A stretch of 64,000 nucleotides of DNA from Planomicrobium sp. Y74 (GCF_003668635.1 NZ_RCWH01000001.1:186001-250000), one strand, 5' to 3'; counted from the first letter of the stretch, positions 9,027-19,424 are shown. Program-made: numbers and translations. Notes: generated from the letters alone by a model not told the origin.

Positions 9027-10838
9027 CTAATTCATGACTCGTTTGAACATCTTTTCTATATCGTAGGTTCTGAAATGAATGATGACAGGTCTGCCATGCG
9101 GACATGTAAAGGGCTGCTCTGCTGTTTTCAAATCAGTCAGCAATTGCTCCATATCATGCTTCTGAAGATAATGATTCGCTTTGATCGAGCGTTTGCAGCT
9201 CATCATGATAGCTGCCTCTTCCCGCAGCTTTTTTACATCGGCCCTGTTGCCGTTCAGTACCTGTTCAATCAGTTCTTCAACAATTTCCTGTTCAAAGCCA
9301 TCCGGAAACCAGGTAGGGTGCTCGCGCACAATAAAGCTGGAATCGCCGAACACTTCCAGGAAAACACCTGTTTCCGCAAGGCTTTCCAGATTTCCCTGCA
9401 ATCTCAGCGCTTCATCGCGGCTGTAATGGAATGTTAAGGGCAACAGCATAGATTGCCGTTCCATCGCATCCGCCTGTCCAACTTTCTCACGGAAATATTC
9501 ATATTTAATCCGTTCCTGGGCAGCATGCTGGTCAATCAGGTAAAAGCCATCTGAACTTTGCGCCACGATATAAGTGCCGTGAATCTGTCCAACAACTTCC
9601 AGTTCAGGAAATTGCGGACTTTCTTCTATTCCCTCAACTTCCTGGGAATATTCCTTTACAGGTGCAATAGGTTCTTGAAATACCTCCTGTTCTTCCTGCA
9701 AAGGACGGTCTGTCACTTCGACAGAGCTTGTGTATTGCGGTTTTTCGACAGTTTGCTGTTCATTTACCGTCGTTGGTGTTTTCCAAAGATCCAACTGCCG
9801 CGACGGAGAAAAAGCCTGTTTTTTCGGTTTTGGCTCTTCGATGACGGGTGCCCGCACTGCTGTGCTGACAGCCTGGCGAATTGTCTGATAGATTAATTCC
9901 ATCAGTTCTTTTTCTTTGCTCAGGCGGATCTGCTGCTTGGCTGGATGCACATTGACGTCTGTCAAATAAGGATCTCCTTCTATATTAAGTACCGTGATCG
10001 GCTGCCGTTCGAGTGGCAGGAATGTATGATAAGCCCGGTGAACCGTCGTAGCTATCGCATAATGTTTAACCCAGCGGCCATTTACGAATAAGGAGATGTA
10101 ATTTTTATTGGCCCGTGTAATTTCCGGCAGCGATGTAAAGCCCGATATTTTATAATCCTGCGATTCCCCTTCAAAAGAGATCATTTTCTTCGCTATGGCC
10201 ACTCCGTAAATATCTGCCAAGACCCGGCGGATCTCTCCGCTGCCCGAAGTCTGCAGAACCGTTTTGCCGTCATGGACCAACTTAAAGGCTACAGCCGGAT
10301 AACTGAGGGCGAAGCGATTCATCAGATCAATCGTATGGCCAAGCTCCGTCTGCAGTGTCTTCATATATTTGAGGCGTGCAGGTGTATTGAAAAATAATTG
10401 TTCGATTTTGATGTCGGTTCCCTGCCGCAATGCGTTCGGACGGCTTTCAACCAGCCGTCCGCCTTCGAGATGCACAAAAGTCCCATCTGCGCCATCCGAT
10501 GTCTGGAGTGTCACTTTGGAAACCGATGCAATACTTGCCAGTGCCTCGCCGCGGAATCCAAGCGTCCGGATACGGAATAAATCATGTTCATTGGCAATCT
10601 TACTGGTGGCATGACGGGAAAAAGACAGCAAAGCATCTTCGCTGTCCATTCCTGCTCCGTTATCTATGATGTGTATTGATGTCAGCCCTGCCTCTTCCAG
10701 CAAAACTTCTACCGCCCTGCTACCAGCGTCAATGGCATTTTCCACCAATTCCTTGACAACCGATGTCGGCCGTTCAACCACTTCACCAGCCGCTATCTTA
10801 TTTGATAAAGGTTCATCCATCAAACGGATCTTCCCCAT
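9027..10838 (-). CDS. mutL: DNA mismatch repair endonuclease MutL
   Basis: Acts after MutS to nick the new strand. The 603-residue protein has the N-terminal GHKL ATPase (ENAIDAGS, 33-40; DNGAGM, 59-64; GFRGEAL, 94-100), a variable linker (about 330-410), and a C-terminal dimerisation domain with the endonuclease metal motif DQHAAQERIKYE (436-447), SCKRSIKANH and CPHGRP. It therefore is the nicking type of MutL found where MutH is absent. The linker holds QLDLW (348-352), resembling a beta-clamp-binding pentapeptide. It starts five bases behind mutS with AAGGAGTG overlapping the mutS stop. Confidence 0.97.
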   Translation of the reverse strand: MGKIRLMDEPLSNKIAAGEVVERPTSVVKELVENAIDAGSRAVEVLLEEAGLTSIHIIDNGAGMDSEDALLSFSRHATSKIANEHDLFRIRTLGFRGEALASIASVSKVTLQTSDGADGTFVHLEGGRLVESRPNALRQGTDIKIEQLFFNTPARLKYMKTLQTELGHTIDLMNRFALSYPAVAFKLVHDGKTVLQTSGSGEIRRVLADIYGVAIAKKMISFEGESQDYKISGFTSLPEITRANKNYISLFVNGRWVKHYAIATTVHRAYHTFLPLERQPITVLNIEGDPYLTDVNVHPAKQQIRLSKEKELMELIYQTIRQAVSTAVRAPVIEEPKPKKQAFSPSRQLDLWKTPTTVNEQQTVEKPQYTSSVEVTDRPLQEEQEVFQEPIAPVKEYSQEVEGIEESPQFPELEVVGQIHGTYIVAQSSDGFYLIDQHAAQERIKYEYFREKVGQADAMERQSMLLPLTFHYSRDEALRLQGNLESLAETGVFLEVFGDSSFIVREHPTWFPDGFEQEIVEELIEQVLNGNRADVKKLREEAAIMMSCKRSIKANHYLQKHDMEQLLTDLKTAEQPFTCPHGRPVIIHFRTYDIEKMFKRVMN

Positions 10839-10842
10839 AAAA

Positions 10843-13368
10843 TCACTCCTTCCGACTTAGTTTCAGCTGCAGATCATTGAGCATCTGCAATGCTTCCAGT
10901 GGTGTCATTGACGAGATTTTTGCATCCGCAACCGCCTGGACCACTTCTTCAGAGTCTGTGTCTCGCTCATCGAAAAATGACAATTGTTCAATGTGCTGTG
11001 TTTGCTGTTTCTTTTCTGCTTCAAATGTTTTCAGTAATTCACGCGCACGGGACAGGATTTTTTGCGGAAGATTTGCCAGTTCGGCTACATGGATTCCATA
11101 GCTCTTGTCGGCCGGCCCCTGCTTGACTTTATGCAGAAATACCACTTTCCCTGACTGCTCCATTGCTGCTACATGAACATTATTCAATCGTTCGAGCGAT
11201 TGGTCAAGCGACGTTAATTCGTGGTAATGAGTTGAAAATAAGGTGTTTGCCCCAATATTTTCGTGAATGTATTCGATCATTGATTGAGCCAGGGCCATGC
11301 CGTCATAAGTCGATGTGCCCCTCCCGATTTCATCGAACAGAAGCAGGCTCCGTTCCGTAGCATGGCTGATGGCATATTGGGATTCGAGCATTTCAACCAT
11401 GAATGTACTCTGGCCTGAAACAAGATCATCCGCCGCTCCGATGCGTGTGAAAATTTGGTCAACTACAGGAAGCTTAGCAGATTCCGCTGGCACATAACTG
11501 CCGATTTGCGCAAGCACTATAGTTAAAGCCACCTGGCGCATATATGTGCTTTTCCCTGACATATTCGGTCCGGTAATCAGCAGCATATTGCTGTCTTCCG
11601 TCAATACACAATCATTCGGCACATAATGCTGCCTGTTTAGCATCTTCTCCACAACAGGATGACGGCCTTCGAGAATTTGGATTTCACGGCTGTCGGTAAA
11701 TTCCGGCTTTGTGAATCTGTATTTTTCTGCTACATCCGCAAAACTGAGGAATACATCAAGTGCACTAAGTGAAGAAGCGAGTTGCTGGATGCGGGAGATA
11801 TATTGTTTTACTTCATCCCGGATCACTGTAAACAGACGATATTCAAGATCCAGACTTTCTTCTTCAGCAGTCAGAATCAACGTTTCTTTTTCTTTTAATT
11901 CCGGTGTAATATAGCGTTCCGCATTCGCCAGCGTCTGCTTTCGTTCATAACGATCCAAATCGGCCAAATGCATATTGGCTTTTGAAATTTCGATGTAATA
12001 GCCAAAAATGCGGTTATAACCAATTTTCAACGACTTGATGCCTGTTTTCTGGCGCTCCTGCTGTTCCAATTGTGCAATCCAATCCTTGCCGTTCCGCGAA
12101 GCATCCCGGTACTCATCCAATTGCTTATTGAAACCCTCGCGGATAACGCCGCCTTCTTTAGCTGACAACGGCGGGTTGTCGCTGATGGCTTCAAGCAATT
12201 CACAAACTTCGCCGCAGCGATCCAGTTTGCCGGCGAATTCCGTAAGATGCGGGTTGCCTGACTCCGTAAGTTCTTCAATAATAGCAGGCACTTTTTCAAG
12301 CGAACTTCTGAGCTGTGCCAAATCTCGCCCGCTCGCACTGCCGAATGCAACGCGGCCGCTCAGCCGTTCAAGGTCATAAACTTCCTTCAGCGCATTCTGC
12401 AATTCAACACGTGTAAAGTATTGCTCAATAAGCGATTCCACCATCTGCTGGCGGAGTTCAATGCGGCTTCTGTTTGCCAGCGGCTGATGCAGCCATTGCT
12501 TTAGCTTACGGCTGCCCATTGCGGTTACCGTTTCATCCAAAAGCCACAGCAGTGTCCCTTTCGTCTCGCCGCCGCGAATCGACTGCAGCAATTCCAAATT
12601 GCGTTTGGAATGGAAATCGATGCTGAGCAATTGCCCTTCTTCACTGTATACAAAAGGCTGAATGTGCTCGAGCGATTGTTTTTGGGTGCGGGCGATATAT
12701 GTCAGCAAACGATGGCTGCTTCCGGTAAGATCGGCAGGACAGTGCTGAACCAGTGATTTATCCAGTTCATACATAAACTCCATCGGTTCGACGGACAACA
12801 GCAAATCCTGTGCATCTTCGTTCAGTAACAGGAACAGGGAATCGGAAACCACCAATTCACGGATTCCGAGCGACTGCAGTTCCTGAAGCAGCGCTTTGCC
12901 TTGCCCCATGATATAAGTTGCTGTGGATTCTCCAGTAGAAATATCTATGTAGGACAATGAAAAGCCGCCCGTCAGCTCTTCTGCTGCAGCGATAAAATGA
13001 TTGGACTTGGAATCCACACTTTTGCCCTCTGTATGGGTGCCGGGTGTTATGAGCCGGACTACTTCGCGTTTAACAACGCCCTTCGTCAATTTTGGATCTT
13101 CCACTTGTTCGCAGATGGCTACCTTGTGGCCTTTTGCAATCAGTTGGTCTATGTAATTTTTTGCTGCATGATGCGGGACGCCGCACATCGGAATCCGGTC
13201 ATCCCCATTGCCGCCCCTGCTGGTCAACGTGATTTCTAGCAATTGCGAAGCCTGGAGGGCATCATCAAAAAACATTTCATAAAAGTCTCCCAGACGGAAA
13301 AAAAGGAATGCGTCCTGGTAATCCGCTTTTACCTGGAGATATTGTTGCATCATTGGTGTGGTTGCCAT
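10843..13368 (-). CDS. mutS: DNA mismatch recognition protein MutS
   Basis: Binds mismatched DNA and recruits MutL. The 841-residue chain has the mismatch-contact motif GDFYEMF (27-33), the connector and lever domains, the ABC-type ATPase with GPNMSGKST and the DEIGRGTSTYDG Walker B region, and near the C-terminus a beta-clamp-binding QLSFF (795-799). The ATG at 13368 is chosen because AAAGAGG lies eight bases upstream; an in-frame ATG 13 codons further up lacks one. The usual upstream neighbour cotE is absent. Confidence 0.97.
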   Translation of the reverse strand: MATTPMMQQYLQVKADYQDAFLFFRLGDFYEMFFDDALQASQLLEITLTSRGGNGDDRIPMCGVPHHAAKNYIDQLIAKGHKVAICEQVEDPKLTKGVVKREVVRLITPGTHTEGKSVDSKSNHFIAAAEELTGGFSLSYIDISTGESTATYIMGQGKALLQELQSLGIRELVVSDSLFLLLNEDAQDLLLSVEPMEFMYELDKSLVQHCPADLTGSSHRLLTYIARTQKQSLEHIQPFVYSEEGQLLSIDFHSKRNLELLQSIRGGETKGTLLWLLDETVTAMGSRKLKQWLHQPLANRSRIELRQQMVESLIEQYFTRVELQNALKEVYDLERLSGRVAFGSASGRDLAQLRSSLEKVPAIIEELTESGNPHLTEFAGKLDRCGEVCELLEAISDNPPLSAKEGGVIREGFNKQLDEYRDASRNGKDWIAQLEQQERQKTGIKSLKIGYNRIFGYYIEISKANMHLADLDRYERKQTLANAERYITPELKEKETLILTAEEESLDLEYRLFTVIRDEVKQYISRIQQLASSLSALDVFLSFADVAEKYRFTKPEFTDSREIQILEGRHPVVEKMLNRQHYVPNDCVLTEDSNMLLITGPNMSGKSTYMRQVALTIVLAQIGSYVPAESAKLPVVDQIFTRIGAADDLVSGQSTFMVEMLESQYAISHATERSLLLFDEIGRGTSTYDGMALAQSMIEYIHENIGANTLFSTHYHELTSLDQSLERLNNVHVAAMEQSGKVVFLHKVKQGPADKSYGIHVAELANLPQKILSRARELLKTFEAEKKQQTQHIEQLSFFDERDTDSEEVVQAVADAKISSMTPLEALQMLNDLQLKLSRKE

Positions 13369-13405
13369 TTTAAAACCTCTTTCGGAATCAATTCTTCGTT
13401 TCTTC

Positions 13406-13414
13406 ATTATAACA
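13406..13414 (-). promoter_or_regulatory. extended -10 promoter for mutS
   Basis: Minus-strand TGTTATAAT, an extended -10 (TGN-TATAAT), 37 bases before the mutS start and directly behind the ricA terminator. No clear -35 is seen. Confidence 0.55.
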
Positions 13415-13429
13415 AAAATGCAGGGAGAA

Positions 13430-13463
13430 AAGAAAAAACCGAAAGAGCATCTGCCCTTTCAGT
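13430..13463 (-). terminator. terminator behind ricA
   Basis: Minus-strand stem ACTGAAAGGGC/GCTCTTTCGGT (two wobble pairs, four-base loop) followed by TTTTTTCTTTTC. It separates the miaB-ricA transcript from mutS. Confidence 0.8.
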
Positions 13464-13493
13464 TTCCCCTTTACTGCTTTTCAATTAAATTGT

Positions 13494-13928
13494 TTATGAA
13501 CAGCTGCTGCCGCCTTTTGCATCTGCTTTCACTTTTGATCCTGTTTCACCGCGCAACATGTCGCCACCTGTATCAGTGATGATGTTGTTCGTCACTTGGT
13601 TGGCGATTGCAGTCGATACCATTTGAAGCAATGAATTGACATCGCTTTGAGATTGTTTGAATTCCTGGACAATCGGCACAGCATCAATTTCGTCTTCGAT
13701 TTTTTTGATTTTGCCTTCGATCAATTCAAGGGCACGTTCTTTACCGTAATGCTGGAAATTGACCGCTTGTTTCTGAAGGCTTTTCAGGCTCGCGATTTTT
13801 TCCCGGATCTGCTGATTTTCATTGATTTGTGCTTCCGCACGCTTGAAAAAATCAACTTCTTCAGTTTCGGCGATCATATCCGCCACTTCCCGCGCTTTTG
13901 CTACGATTTCATCTTTTGAATAAGTCAT
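13494..13928 (-). CDS. ricA: RicA (YmcA), subunit of the RicAFT complex
   Basis: A 144-residue mostly helical protein of the Com_YlbF family. In Bacillus, RicA with RicF (YlbF) and RicT (YaaT) forms an iron-sulfur-bearing complex that binds RNase Y and is needed for maturation of operon mRNAs, competence and biofilm formation. The match is over MTYSKDEIVAKAREVADMIAE, EFKQSQSDVNSLLQMVS and a cysteine at the extreme C-terminus (GSSCS). It abuts the miaB stop with no spacing. RNase Y itself is encoded about 2.5 kb upstream, so target and cofactor are near neighbours here. Confidence 0.92.
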   Translation of the reverse strand: MTYSKDEIVAKAREVADMIAETEEVDFFKRAEAQINENQQIREKIASLKSLQKQAVNFQHYGKERALELIEGKIKKIEDEIDAVPIVQEFKQSQSDVNSLLQMVSTAIANQVTNNIITDTGGDMLRGETGSKVKADAKGGSSCS

Positions 13929-15476
13929 CTATTGGACACCCACTTCTTGGCCGGCGGTAACTTCAATCAGTTCTCCGTTCAGCGACCATGTTTTAGTTTC
14001 AGTAATTTTCACTTTGACGAGTTTGCCGACAATCGATTTCGGACCGACAAAATTGACCAACTTGTTTTTTGCTGTGTAACCGGACAGAACATCCGGATTT
14101 TTCTTGCTTTCCCCTTCAACCAGCACTTCGACTTCCTGCCCCTGATAGGACTGCATGGTAGCCAGAGCCTGCTCTTTAACCAGCTCATTGAGCTGCTGAA
14201 GCCGTTCTTTCTTCACATCCGTCGGGATGTTGTCCTCCATTTTCGCAGCAGGAGTCCCTTCCCTAGGAGAATAAATATAAGTGAACGCCATCTCATATCC
14301 GATTTCACGGAACAACGACATTGTTTCTTCGAATTGTTCATCGGTTTCATTGGGAAAGCCGACTATAATATCCGTCGTCAACGACACAGTCGGAATCGCA
14401 GCCCGGATTTTCTGGACCAATTCGATATATTGTTCCCGCGTATACTTGCGGGCCATAATTTTCAGCATACCCGTCGAACCTGATTGTACAGGTAAATGGA
14501 TATGGTCGACAAGATTTCCGCCTCGCGCCAGCACTTCAATCAGGTGATCATCAAAATCCCGTGGATGGCTCGTTGTAAAACGGATGCGCGGGATATCAAT
14601 CTTGCGTAATTCTTCCATCAGGTCACCCAGCCGGTATTGCAAATCTTCAAAGTCTTTGCCGTATGCATTGACGTTCTGCCCCAGCAATGTGACTTCTTTG
14701 TACCCTTGTGCTGCCAGATGACGCACTTCCTGGATGATATCCTCCGGCCGCCTGGAGCGTTCTTTGCCGCGCGTATAAGGAACGATGCAGTACGTACAGA
14801 ATTTATCGCAGCCATACATGATATTGACCCAAGCCTTAATGTTGCCTTTTCGCACTTTCGGCAAATTCTCGATGACGTCGCCTTCTTTCGACCATACATC
14901 AACGACAATTTCTTTTGACTTGTAGGCATTATCCAGAATTTCCGGCAGGCGATGGATATTATGCGTTCCGAAAATCATATCGACCTGATCGTAGGTCTTC
15001 AGGATTTTGTTGACCACGGATTCTTCCTGCGACATGCAGCCGCAGACACCAATCAACAAATCCGGATTCTCGAGTTTCAATGGCTTAAAATGGCCGAGTT
15101 CGCCGAACACCTTATTTTCAGCATTTTCACGGATAGCGCAAGTGTTCAATAAAATGATATTCGCATCTCTGACAGAATCGGTACTTTCATAGCCAAGCGC
15201 CATAAGAATGCCAGCAATCACTTCTGTATCATGTTCATTCATTTGGCAGCCATAGGTGCGGATATAAAATTTACGGCCATGGCCCATGTTTTCAAAACGC
15301 GGATCGATAGCAAAATTATCCACATAGGATATCTGTTCTTTCCCCCGCTTTTTGGCGTCTTTCATTGAAGGCGCAGTATAGACATTTTGAAAGTAATGAC
15401 TGTAATCCTTTTTTGATTTTTTCACTGAATTGGATACCGCCACTTGAGTCGAAAGTAAACGCTGGTCTTCATTCAT
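13929..15476 (-). CDS. miaB: tRNA-2-methylthio-N6-dimethylallyladenosine synthase MiaB
   Basis: Radical-SAM methylthiotransferase that converts i6A37 of tRNA, the product of MiaA, to ms2i6A37. The 515-residue chain has the UPF0004 domain with the auxiliary-cluster cysteines ([21 protein letters not shown]), the radical SAM CxxxCxxC in [17 protein letters not shown], and a C-terminal TRAM domain. The ATG at 15476 is well spaced from AAAGGGG; an in-frame upstream start is less likely. In Bacillus spoVS, tdh and kbl lie between ymdB and this gene; none is present here. Confidence 0.97.
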   Translation of the reverse strand: MNEDQRLLSTQVAVSNSVKKSKKDYSHYFQNVYTAPSMKDAKKRGKEQISYVDNFAIDPRFENMGHGRKFYIRTYGCQMNEHDTEVIAGILMALGYESTDSVRDANIILLNTCAIRENAENKVFGELGHFKPLKLENPDLLIGVCGCMSQEESVVNKILKTYDQVDMIFGTHNIHRLPEILDNAYKSKEIVVDVWSKEGDVIENLPKVRKGNIKAWVNIMYGCDKFCTYCIVPYTRGKERSRRPEDIIQEVRHLAAQGYKEVTLLGQNVNAYGKDFEDLQYRLGDLMEELRKIDIPRIRFTTSHPRDFDDHLIEVLARGGNLVDHIHLPVQSGSTGMLKIMARKYTREQYIELVQKIRAAIPTVSLTTDIIVGFPNETDEQFEETMSLFREIGYEMAFTYIYSPREGTPAAKMEDNIPTDVKKERLQQLNELVKEQALATMQSYQGQEVEVLVEGESKKNPDVLSGYTAKNKLVNFVGPKSIVGKLVKVKITETKTWSLNGELIEVTAGQEVGVQ

Positions 15477-15503
15477 GGAAAAACCCCTTTCAATCATACC
15501 GCT

Positions 15504-15533
15504 ATTATACTGAAACCGAATACAATTCTACAA
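15504..15533 (-). promoter_or_regulatory. candidate miaB promoter
   Basis: Minus-strand TTGTAG (15528-15533), 18-base spacer, TATAAT (15504-15509), 28 bases before the miaB start codon. Confidence 0.6.
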
Positions 15534-15576
15534 CCCGGTTCCAGCAATTGTCGGAGAATCGTCACCAACTGGCAAC

Positions 15577-16374
15577 TTATCCACGGAATGGGTAATCCTC
15601 ATTGATATAAATCCGTTCGCAGGATATGGCTTTGCCGGTTTCATCGTCAATTTCGGTGAAAAAGCCGCTGACTACCGACCGTCCGCGTTTTGGCACTTCA
15701 AAGCGGGTAGGCATATTGGTCTTGAACCGGTACAGCACTGAATCTTTACTCATGCCAAGGACCTCGTCGTATGGTCCGGTCATGCCAACATCCGATATAT
15801 AGGCAGTGCCTCCCGGCAAGATTCGTGAATCCGCGGTCTGGACATGTGTATGTGTTCCGACCACTACGGATGCCCGTCCGTCAAGATGCCAGCCCATCGC
15901 TATTTTCTCACTTGTCGCTTCTGCATGGAAATCAACAAAAACCAACGGGGAAACAGCCTTGGCTTCTGCCAACAATTCATCCACTTTTTGGAAAGGGTCG
16001 TCATGCGGTGGAAGGAATACACGGCCATGTAAGTTGATCACTGACAGCGTTTTGCCGTTTTTCGTCAAGGTTGCCATTCCGCGTCCAGGTGCTTCCGGCG
16101 AGAAATTCGCAGGGCGGATCAAATAATCCACTTCATCTATAAAGTCAAAAATTTCTTTTTGGTCCCATGTATGATTCCCCATAGTCACCATATCAACGCC
16201 CATGAATAACAGATCCTGATAAATGGCTTTCGTAATCCCCCTGCCTGCAGCAGCGTTTTCGCCATTTGCAATCACTGCGTCCGGCTTATATTTCTTCTTA
16301 AGTCTCGGCAGATACGACTCCAATGCATCACGGCCAATCGAGCCGACAATATCTCCAATAAATAAAACTTTCAT
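15577..16374 (-). CDS. ymdB: metallophosphoesterase YmdB
   Basis: A 265-residue calcineurin-like phosphoesterase (TIGR00282 family). In B. subtilis YmdB hydrolyses cyclic nucleotides in vitro and affects biofilm and colony behaviour, but its physiological substrate is debated. Metal ligands visible are the N-terminal GDIVG aspartate, NGEN, MGNHTWD, the histidine of FHAEATSEK and THTHVQT. ATG at 16374 is preceded by AAAAGGTGAT. It follows rny as in all Bacillales, but a hairpin with a T-run lies between the two genes. Confidence 0.93.
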   Translation of the reverse strand: MKVLFIGDIVGSIGRDALESYLPRLKKKYKPDAVIANGENAAAGRGITKAIYQDLLFMGVDMVTMGNHTWDQKEIFDFIDEVDYLIRPANFSPEAPGRGMATLTKNGKTLSVINLHGRVFLPPHDDPFQKVDELLAEAKAVSPLVFVDFHAEATSEKIAMGWHLDGRASVVVGTHTHVQTADSRILPGGTAYISDVGMTGPYDEVLGMSKDSVLYRFKTNMPTRFEVPKRGRSVVSGFFTEIDDETGKAISCERIYINEDYPFRG

Positions 16375-16393
16375 ACTATCACCTTTTCCCATA

Positions 16394-16433
16394 AGAAAAA
16401 GGCTTCTTTGAATAGACATTCATCGAAGCCTTT
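16394..16433 (-). terminator. terminator or attenuator between rny and ymdB
   Basis: Minus-strand stem AAAGGCTTC/GAAGCCTTT with an 18-base loop, followed by TTTTTCTTATGG. It begins six bases behind the rny stop and ends 20 bases before the ymdB start. No promoter fits in the gap, so ymdB probably depends on partial readthrough. Confidence 0.75.
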
Positions 16434-16439
16434 ATCCTA

Positions 16440-17996
16440 TTATTTTGCGTATTCAACCGCTCTTGTTTCTCTGATTACAGTTACTTTGATATGTCCCGGA
16501 TAATCAAGCTCTTCTTCAATCCGCTTACGGATATCACGAGCCAAACGGTGTGCAGTCATATCATCAATCTGTTCCGGTCTGACCATAATGCGGATTTCGC
16601 GTCCTGCTTGAATGGCAAATGATTTCTCAACGCCTTCGTAAGATTCCGAAATCTCTTCAAGTTTCTCCAGACGGCGGATATAATTTTCTAATGTCTCACT
16701 TCTTGCTCCCGGACGTGCCGCTGATAGGGCATCCGCTGCTGCAACGATCACCGAAATGATGGATGTCGCTTCGGTATCGCCGTGATGGGAAGCAATACTG
16801 TTGATGACGACAGGATGTTCTTTGTATTTGGTTCCAAGCTCAACCCCGATTTCAACATGGCTGCCTTCCACTTCATGATCAATCGCTTTACCGATGTCAT
16901 GAAGCAATCCTGCGCGCCGTGCCAAGGTGACATCTTCGCCAAGTTCCGCTGCCATCAAGCCGGAGAGGAATGCAACTTCCACTGAGTGTTTGAGGACGTT
17001 CTGCCCGTAACTTGTACGATAACGCAGACGGCCAAGAATTTTGATCAAATCAGGATGCAGGTTATGTACCCCAACGTCAAATGTGGTCTGTTCACCAATT
17101 TCACGGATTTGTTCATCTACTTCGCGTCTGGACTTTTCAACCATTTCTTCGATCCGTGCCGGATGGATACGACCGTCGGATACCAATTTCTCAAGTGCCA
17201 ATCTTGCAGTTTCACGTCTGATCGGGTCGAAGCCTGACAGAATGACTGCTTCCGGCGTGTCATCGATTATTAAATCGATGCCTGTCAACGTTTCAAGCGT
17301 GCGGATGTTCCGGCCTTCACGACCAATGATCCGTCCCTTCATCTCATCATTAGGCAAGTTGACGACTGATACAGTAGTCTCTGCCACGTGGTCTGCTGCA
17401 AAACGCTGCATGGCCAATGATAAAATGTTTTTCGCTTTTTTATCGGACTCTTCTTTCGCACGTGCTTCCGTCTCTTTCACCATTACCGCAATATCTGTTG
17501 AAAGTTCATTTTCAACTTGCTGCAGGATGATTGACTTCGCTTCTTCGCGCGTTAAAGATGAAATCCGTTCCATTTCGGATTGCTGCTGTCGAACTAACTC
17601 TTCAGCTTTGCTTTCCATCTGTTCAATATGCTGTTGTTTTTCGGCAAGGGCTTCATCTTTCCGTTCCAGCCCTGCTTCTCTTTTGTTTAATGCATCATCC
17701 TTGCGATCTAAATTTTCTTCTCTCTGCAACAGCCGATTCTCCTGTTTTTGAAGTTCTGATCGGCGTTCCCGAATTTCAGATTCTGTTTCAGTACGCAATT
17801 TGTGATTTTCGTCTTTTGCTTCCAAAAGGGCTTCTTTTTTCAGCGCTTCAGCTTCTCTCTTCGCATCTTCAATAACTTGCTCTGCAGAGTTTCTCGCACC
17901 TGCCATTTTGGATTCATTTGATTTTTTCATTACAAAATAACCAACAACTATACCGACGATGATACCAAGCAAAGCGAAGATGATCACGTTTTCCAT
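16440..17996 (-). CDS. rny: ribonuclease Y
   Basis: Membrane-anchored endoribonuclease that starts decay of most mRNAs in Bacillus. The 518-residue protein has one N-terminal transmembrane helix (about 3-23), a long coiled coil (about 40-170), the KH RNA-binding motif [12 protein letters not shown] and the HD domain with [12 protein letters not shown] and SHHGD metal ligands. Length equals the family norm (520). ATG with AAGAGGAGGTG upstream. It has its own strong promoter and an AT-rich dyad in the leader. Confidence 0.97.
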   Translation of the reverse strand: MENVIIFALLGIIVGIVVGYFVMKKSNESKMAGARNSAEQVIEDAKREAEALKKEALLEAKDENHKLRTETESEIRERRSELQKQENRLLQREENLDRKDDALNKREAGLERKDEALAEKQQHIEQMESKAEELVRQQQSEMERISSLTREEAKSIILQQVENELSTDIAVMVKETEARAKEESDKKAKNILSLAMQRFAADHVAETTVSVVNLPNDEMKGRIIGREGRNIRTLETLTGIDLIIDDTPEAVILSGFDPIRRETARLALEKLVSDGRIHPARIEEMVEKSRREVDEQIREIGEQTTFDVGVHNLHPDLIKILGRLRYRTSYGQNVLKHSVEVAFLSGLMAAELGEDVTLARRAGLLHDIGKAIDHEVEGSHVEIGVELGTKYKEHPVVINSIASHHGDTEATSIISVIVAAADALSAARPGARSETLENYIRRLEKLEEISESYEGVEKSFAIQAGREIRIMVRPEQIDDMTAHRLARDIRKRIEEELDYPGHIKVTVIRETRAVEYAK

Positions 17997-18061
17997 TCGG
18001 ACACCTCCTCTTGCTATTCGTATTAATGTTTCAAAAATAAATTAAATTTTCGTGCTTCTCA

Positions 18062-18123
18062 AACGCTGTAAAATTATAAAATTATACAGTTTTAATTGTA
18101 TAGATGGACCTTTAAAGTGTCAA
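18062..18123 (-). promoter_or_regulatory. rny promoter and AT-rich leader dyad
   Basis: Minus-strand TTGACA (18118-18123), exactly 17 bases, TACAAT (18095-18100). The untranslated leader of about 90 bases contains an AT-rich inverted repeat beginning and ending CTGTA...TACAG (18066-18089), which starts at or near the transcription start. It could be an operator or an RNA hairpin; no known regulator is recognised. Confidence 0.75.
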
Positions 18124-18204
18124 CCCGGTGAGAGCCCTTTAAAATAGCATCCTACATGGATAAGGCACTCACTTGAGATATACTTACTAGCCCATAAAAC
18201 CGCA

Positions 18205-18257
18205 TAAATTAAGAAGAGCCGCCGGAGCAAAGCATACACTTTGTCCAACAGCTCTTC
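18205..18257 (-). terminator. recA terminator (compound hairpin)
   Basis: Minus-strand outer stem GAAGAGC/GCTCTTC encloses an inner stem GGACAAAG/CTTTGCTCC. The following tract CTTAATTT is T-poor, so strength is uncertain. It starts 10 bases behind the recA stop. Confidence 0.65.
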
Positions 18258-18266
18258 TGTTCTAGC

Positions 18267-19328
18267 TTACTCGTCGTCCTCATCGATCAAAAGGTTGAAC
18301 TCTTCAGGCTCTTCTTTTGATGCAGCAATCGTATATGATGCAGCTGCCATACCGTATTGTTCACGGATTTTGCCTGCAACTTCATTGCGGATGTCTTCGT
18401 GGTCACGAAGGAATTGCTTCGCATTTTCACGGCCTTGTCCGATGCGATCTTCTTTGTAAGAGTACCATGAACCGCTCTTTTGGATGATTTCAAGTTCTGC
18501 ACCGATATCAACGATTTCACCTTCACGGGAAATCCCTTTACCGTACATAATATCCACTTCGGCAGTACGGAATGGCGGTGCCACTTTGTTTTTGACAATT
18601 TTGATCTTCGTTCTGTTACCGATAATATCATTGCCGGATTTCAACGCTTCAGCACGGCGCACTTCCATACGGACAGAAGAATAGAATTTCAATGCGCGCC
18701 CACCAGTCGTCGTTTCAGGGTTACCGAACATGACGCCGATTTTTTCACGGACTTGGTTGATGAAGATTACAATCGAATTCGACTTATTGATGATACCGGA
18801 TAATTTACGAAGGGCCTGAGACATCAGACGGGCTTGCAAGCCCATATGAGAATCGCCCATTTCGCCTTCGATTTCCGCTTTTGGAACTAGGGCTGCAACC
18901 GAGTCGATGACAACAATATCAACCGCTCCGCTTCGAACCAATGCTTCAGCGATTTCCAAAGCCTGTTCACCTGTATCCGGCTGGGACAATAACAACTCAT
19001 CGATATTTACGCCAAGATTTTGCGCATATACCGGGTCAAGCGCGTGCTCTGCATCGATGAATGCAGCCGTACCGCCAGAAGCTTGCACTTCTGCAATAGC
19101 ATGCAGGGAAACAGTTGTTTTACCTGAACTTTCAGGACCATAAATTTCAATGACACGGCCACGTGGGTACCCGCCTATTCCAAGTGCAGAGTCAATTGCC
19201 AATGAACCACTCGAAACCGAAGAAATATTACGGTCACTTTTTTCTCCCAATTTCATTACTGAACCTTTACCAAATTGTTTTTCAATTTGTTTTAACGCAA
19301 CATCTAACGCTGCTTTACGATCACTCAA
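18267..19328 (-). CDS. recA: recombinase RecA
   Basis: Catalyses homologous strand exchange and triggers LexA self-cleavage in the SOS response. The 353-residue protein has Walker A GPESSGKT (64-71), [20 protein letters not shown], the L2 loop region [16 protein letters not shown], and a very acidic C-terminus (LLIDEDDE). The start is TTG (19326-19328), eight bases from GGAGG; no alternative ATG or GTG is in frame nearby. Downstream of cinA as in many Bacillota. Controlled by a promoter with a LexA box. Confidence 0.98.
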   Translation of the reverse strand: MSDRKAALDVALKQIEKQFGKGSVMKLGEKSDRNISSVSSGSLAIDSALGIGGYPRGRVIEIYGPESSGKTTVSLHAIAEVQASGGTAAFIDAEHALDPVYAQNLGVNIDELLLSQPDTGEQALEIAEALVRSGAVDIVVIDSVAALVPKAEIEGEMGDSHMGLQARLMSQALRKLSGIINKSNSIVIFINQVREKIGVMFGNPETTTGGRALKFYSSVRMEVRRAEALKSGNDIIGNRTKIKIVKNKVAPPFRTAEVDIMYGKGISREGEIVDIGAELEIIQKSGSWYSYKEDRIGQGRENAKQFLRDHEDIRNEVAGKIREQYGMAAASYTIAASKEEPEEFNLLIDEDDE

Positions 19329-19373
19329 AAGAAATCCTCCTCTTAATAAAAACCAATTTTTCTACCTGTTTCT

Positions 19374-19424
19374 AGTATACTAGGTTATTGAGAAATATAC
19401 AAGAAAAAAGCGAACGTTTATTCG
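19374..19424 (-). promoter_or_regulatory. recA promoter with LexA (SOS) box
   Basis: Minus-strand TTGTAT (19397-19402), 17 bases, TATACT (19374-19379). Immediately upstream at 19411-19424 is CGAATAAACGTTCG, one mismatch from the Gram-positive LexA core GAAC-N4-GTTC and very like the site I recall from B. subtilis recA. The same segment, with a further upstream GCGAAC, can form a hairpin followed by TTTTTTC (19404-19431). Confidence 0.82.

Noticed and set aside
13932..14483. Plus-strand open frame of 183 codons inside miaB
   Set aside because: Phenylalanine-rich antisense shadow of miaB with no ribosome site or recognisable domain.
17041..17751. Plus-strand open frame of 236 codons inside rny
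   Set aside because: Serine-rich, no family resemblance, lies wholly antisense to RNase Y; produced by codon bias of the real gene.
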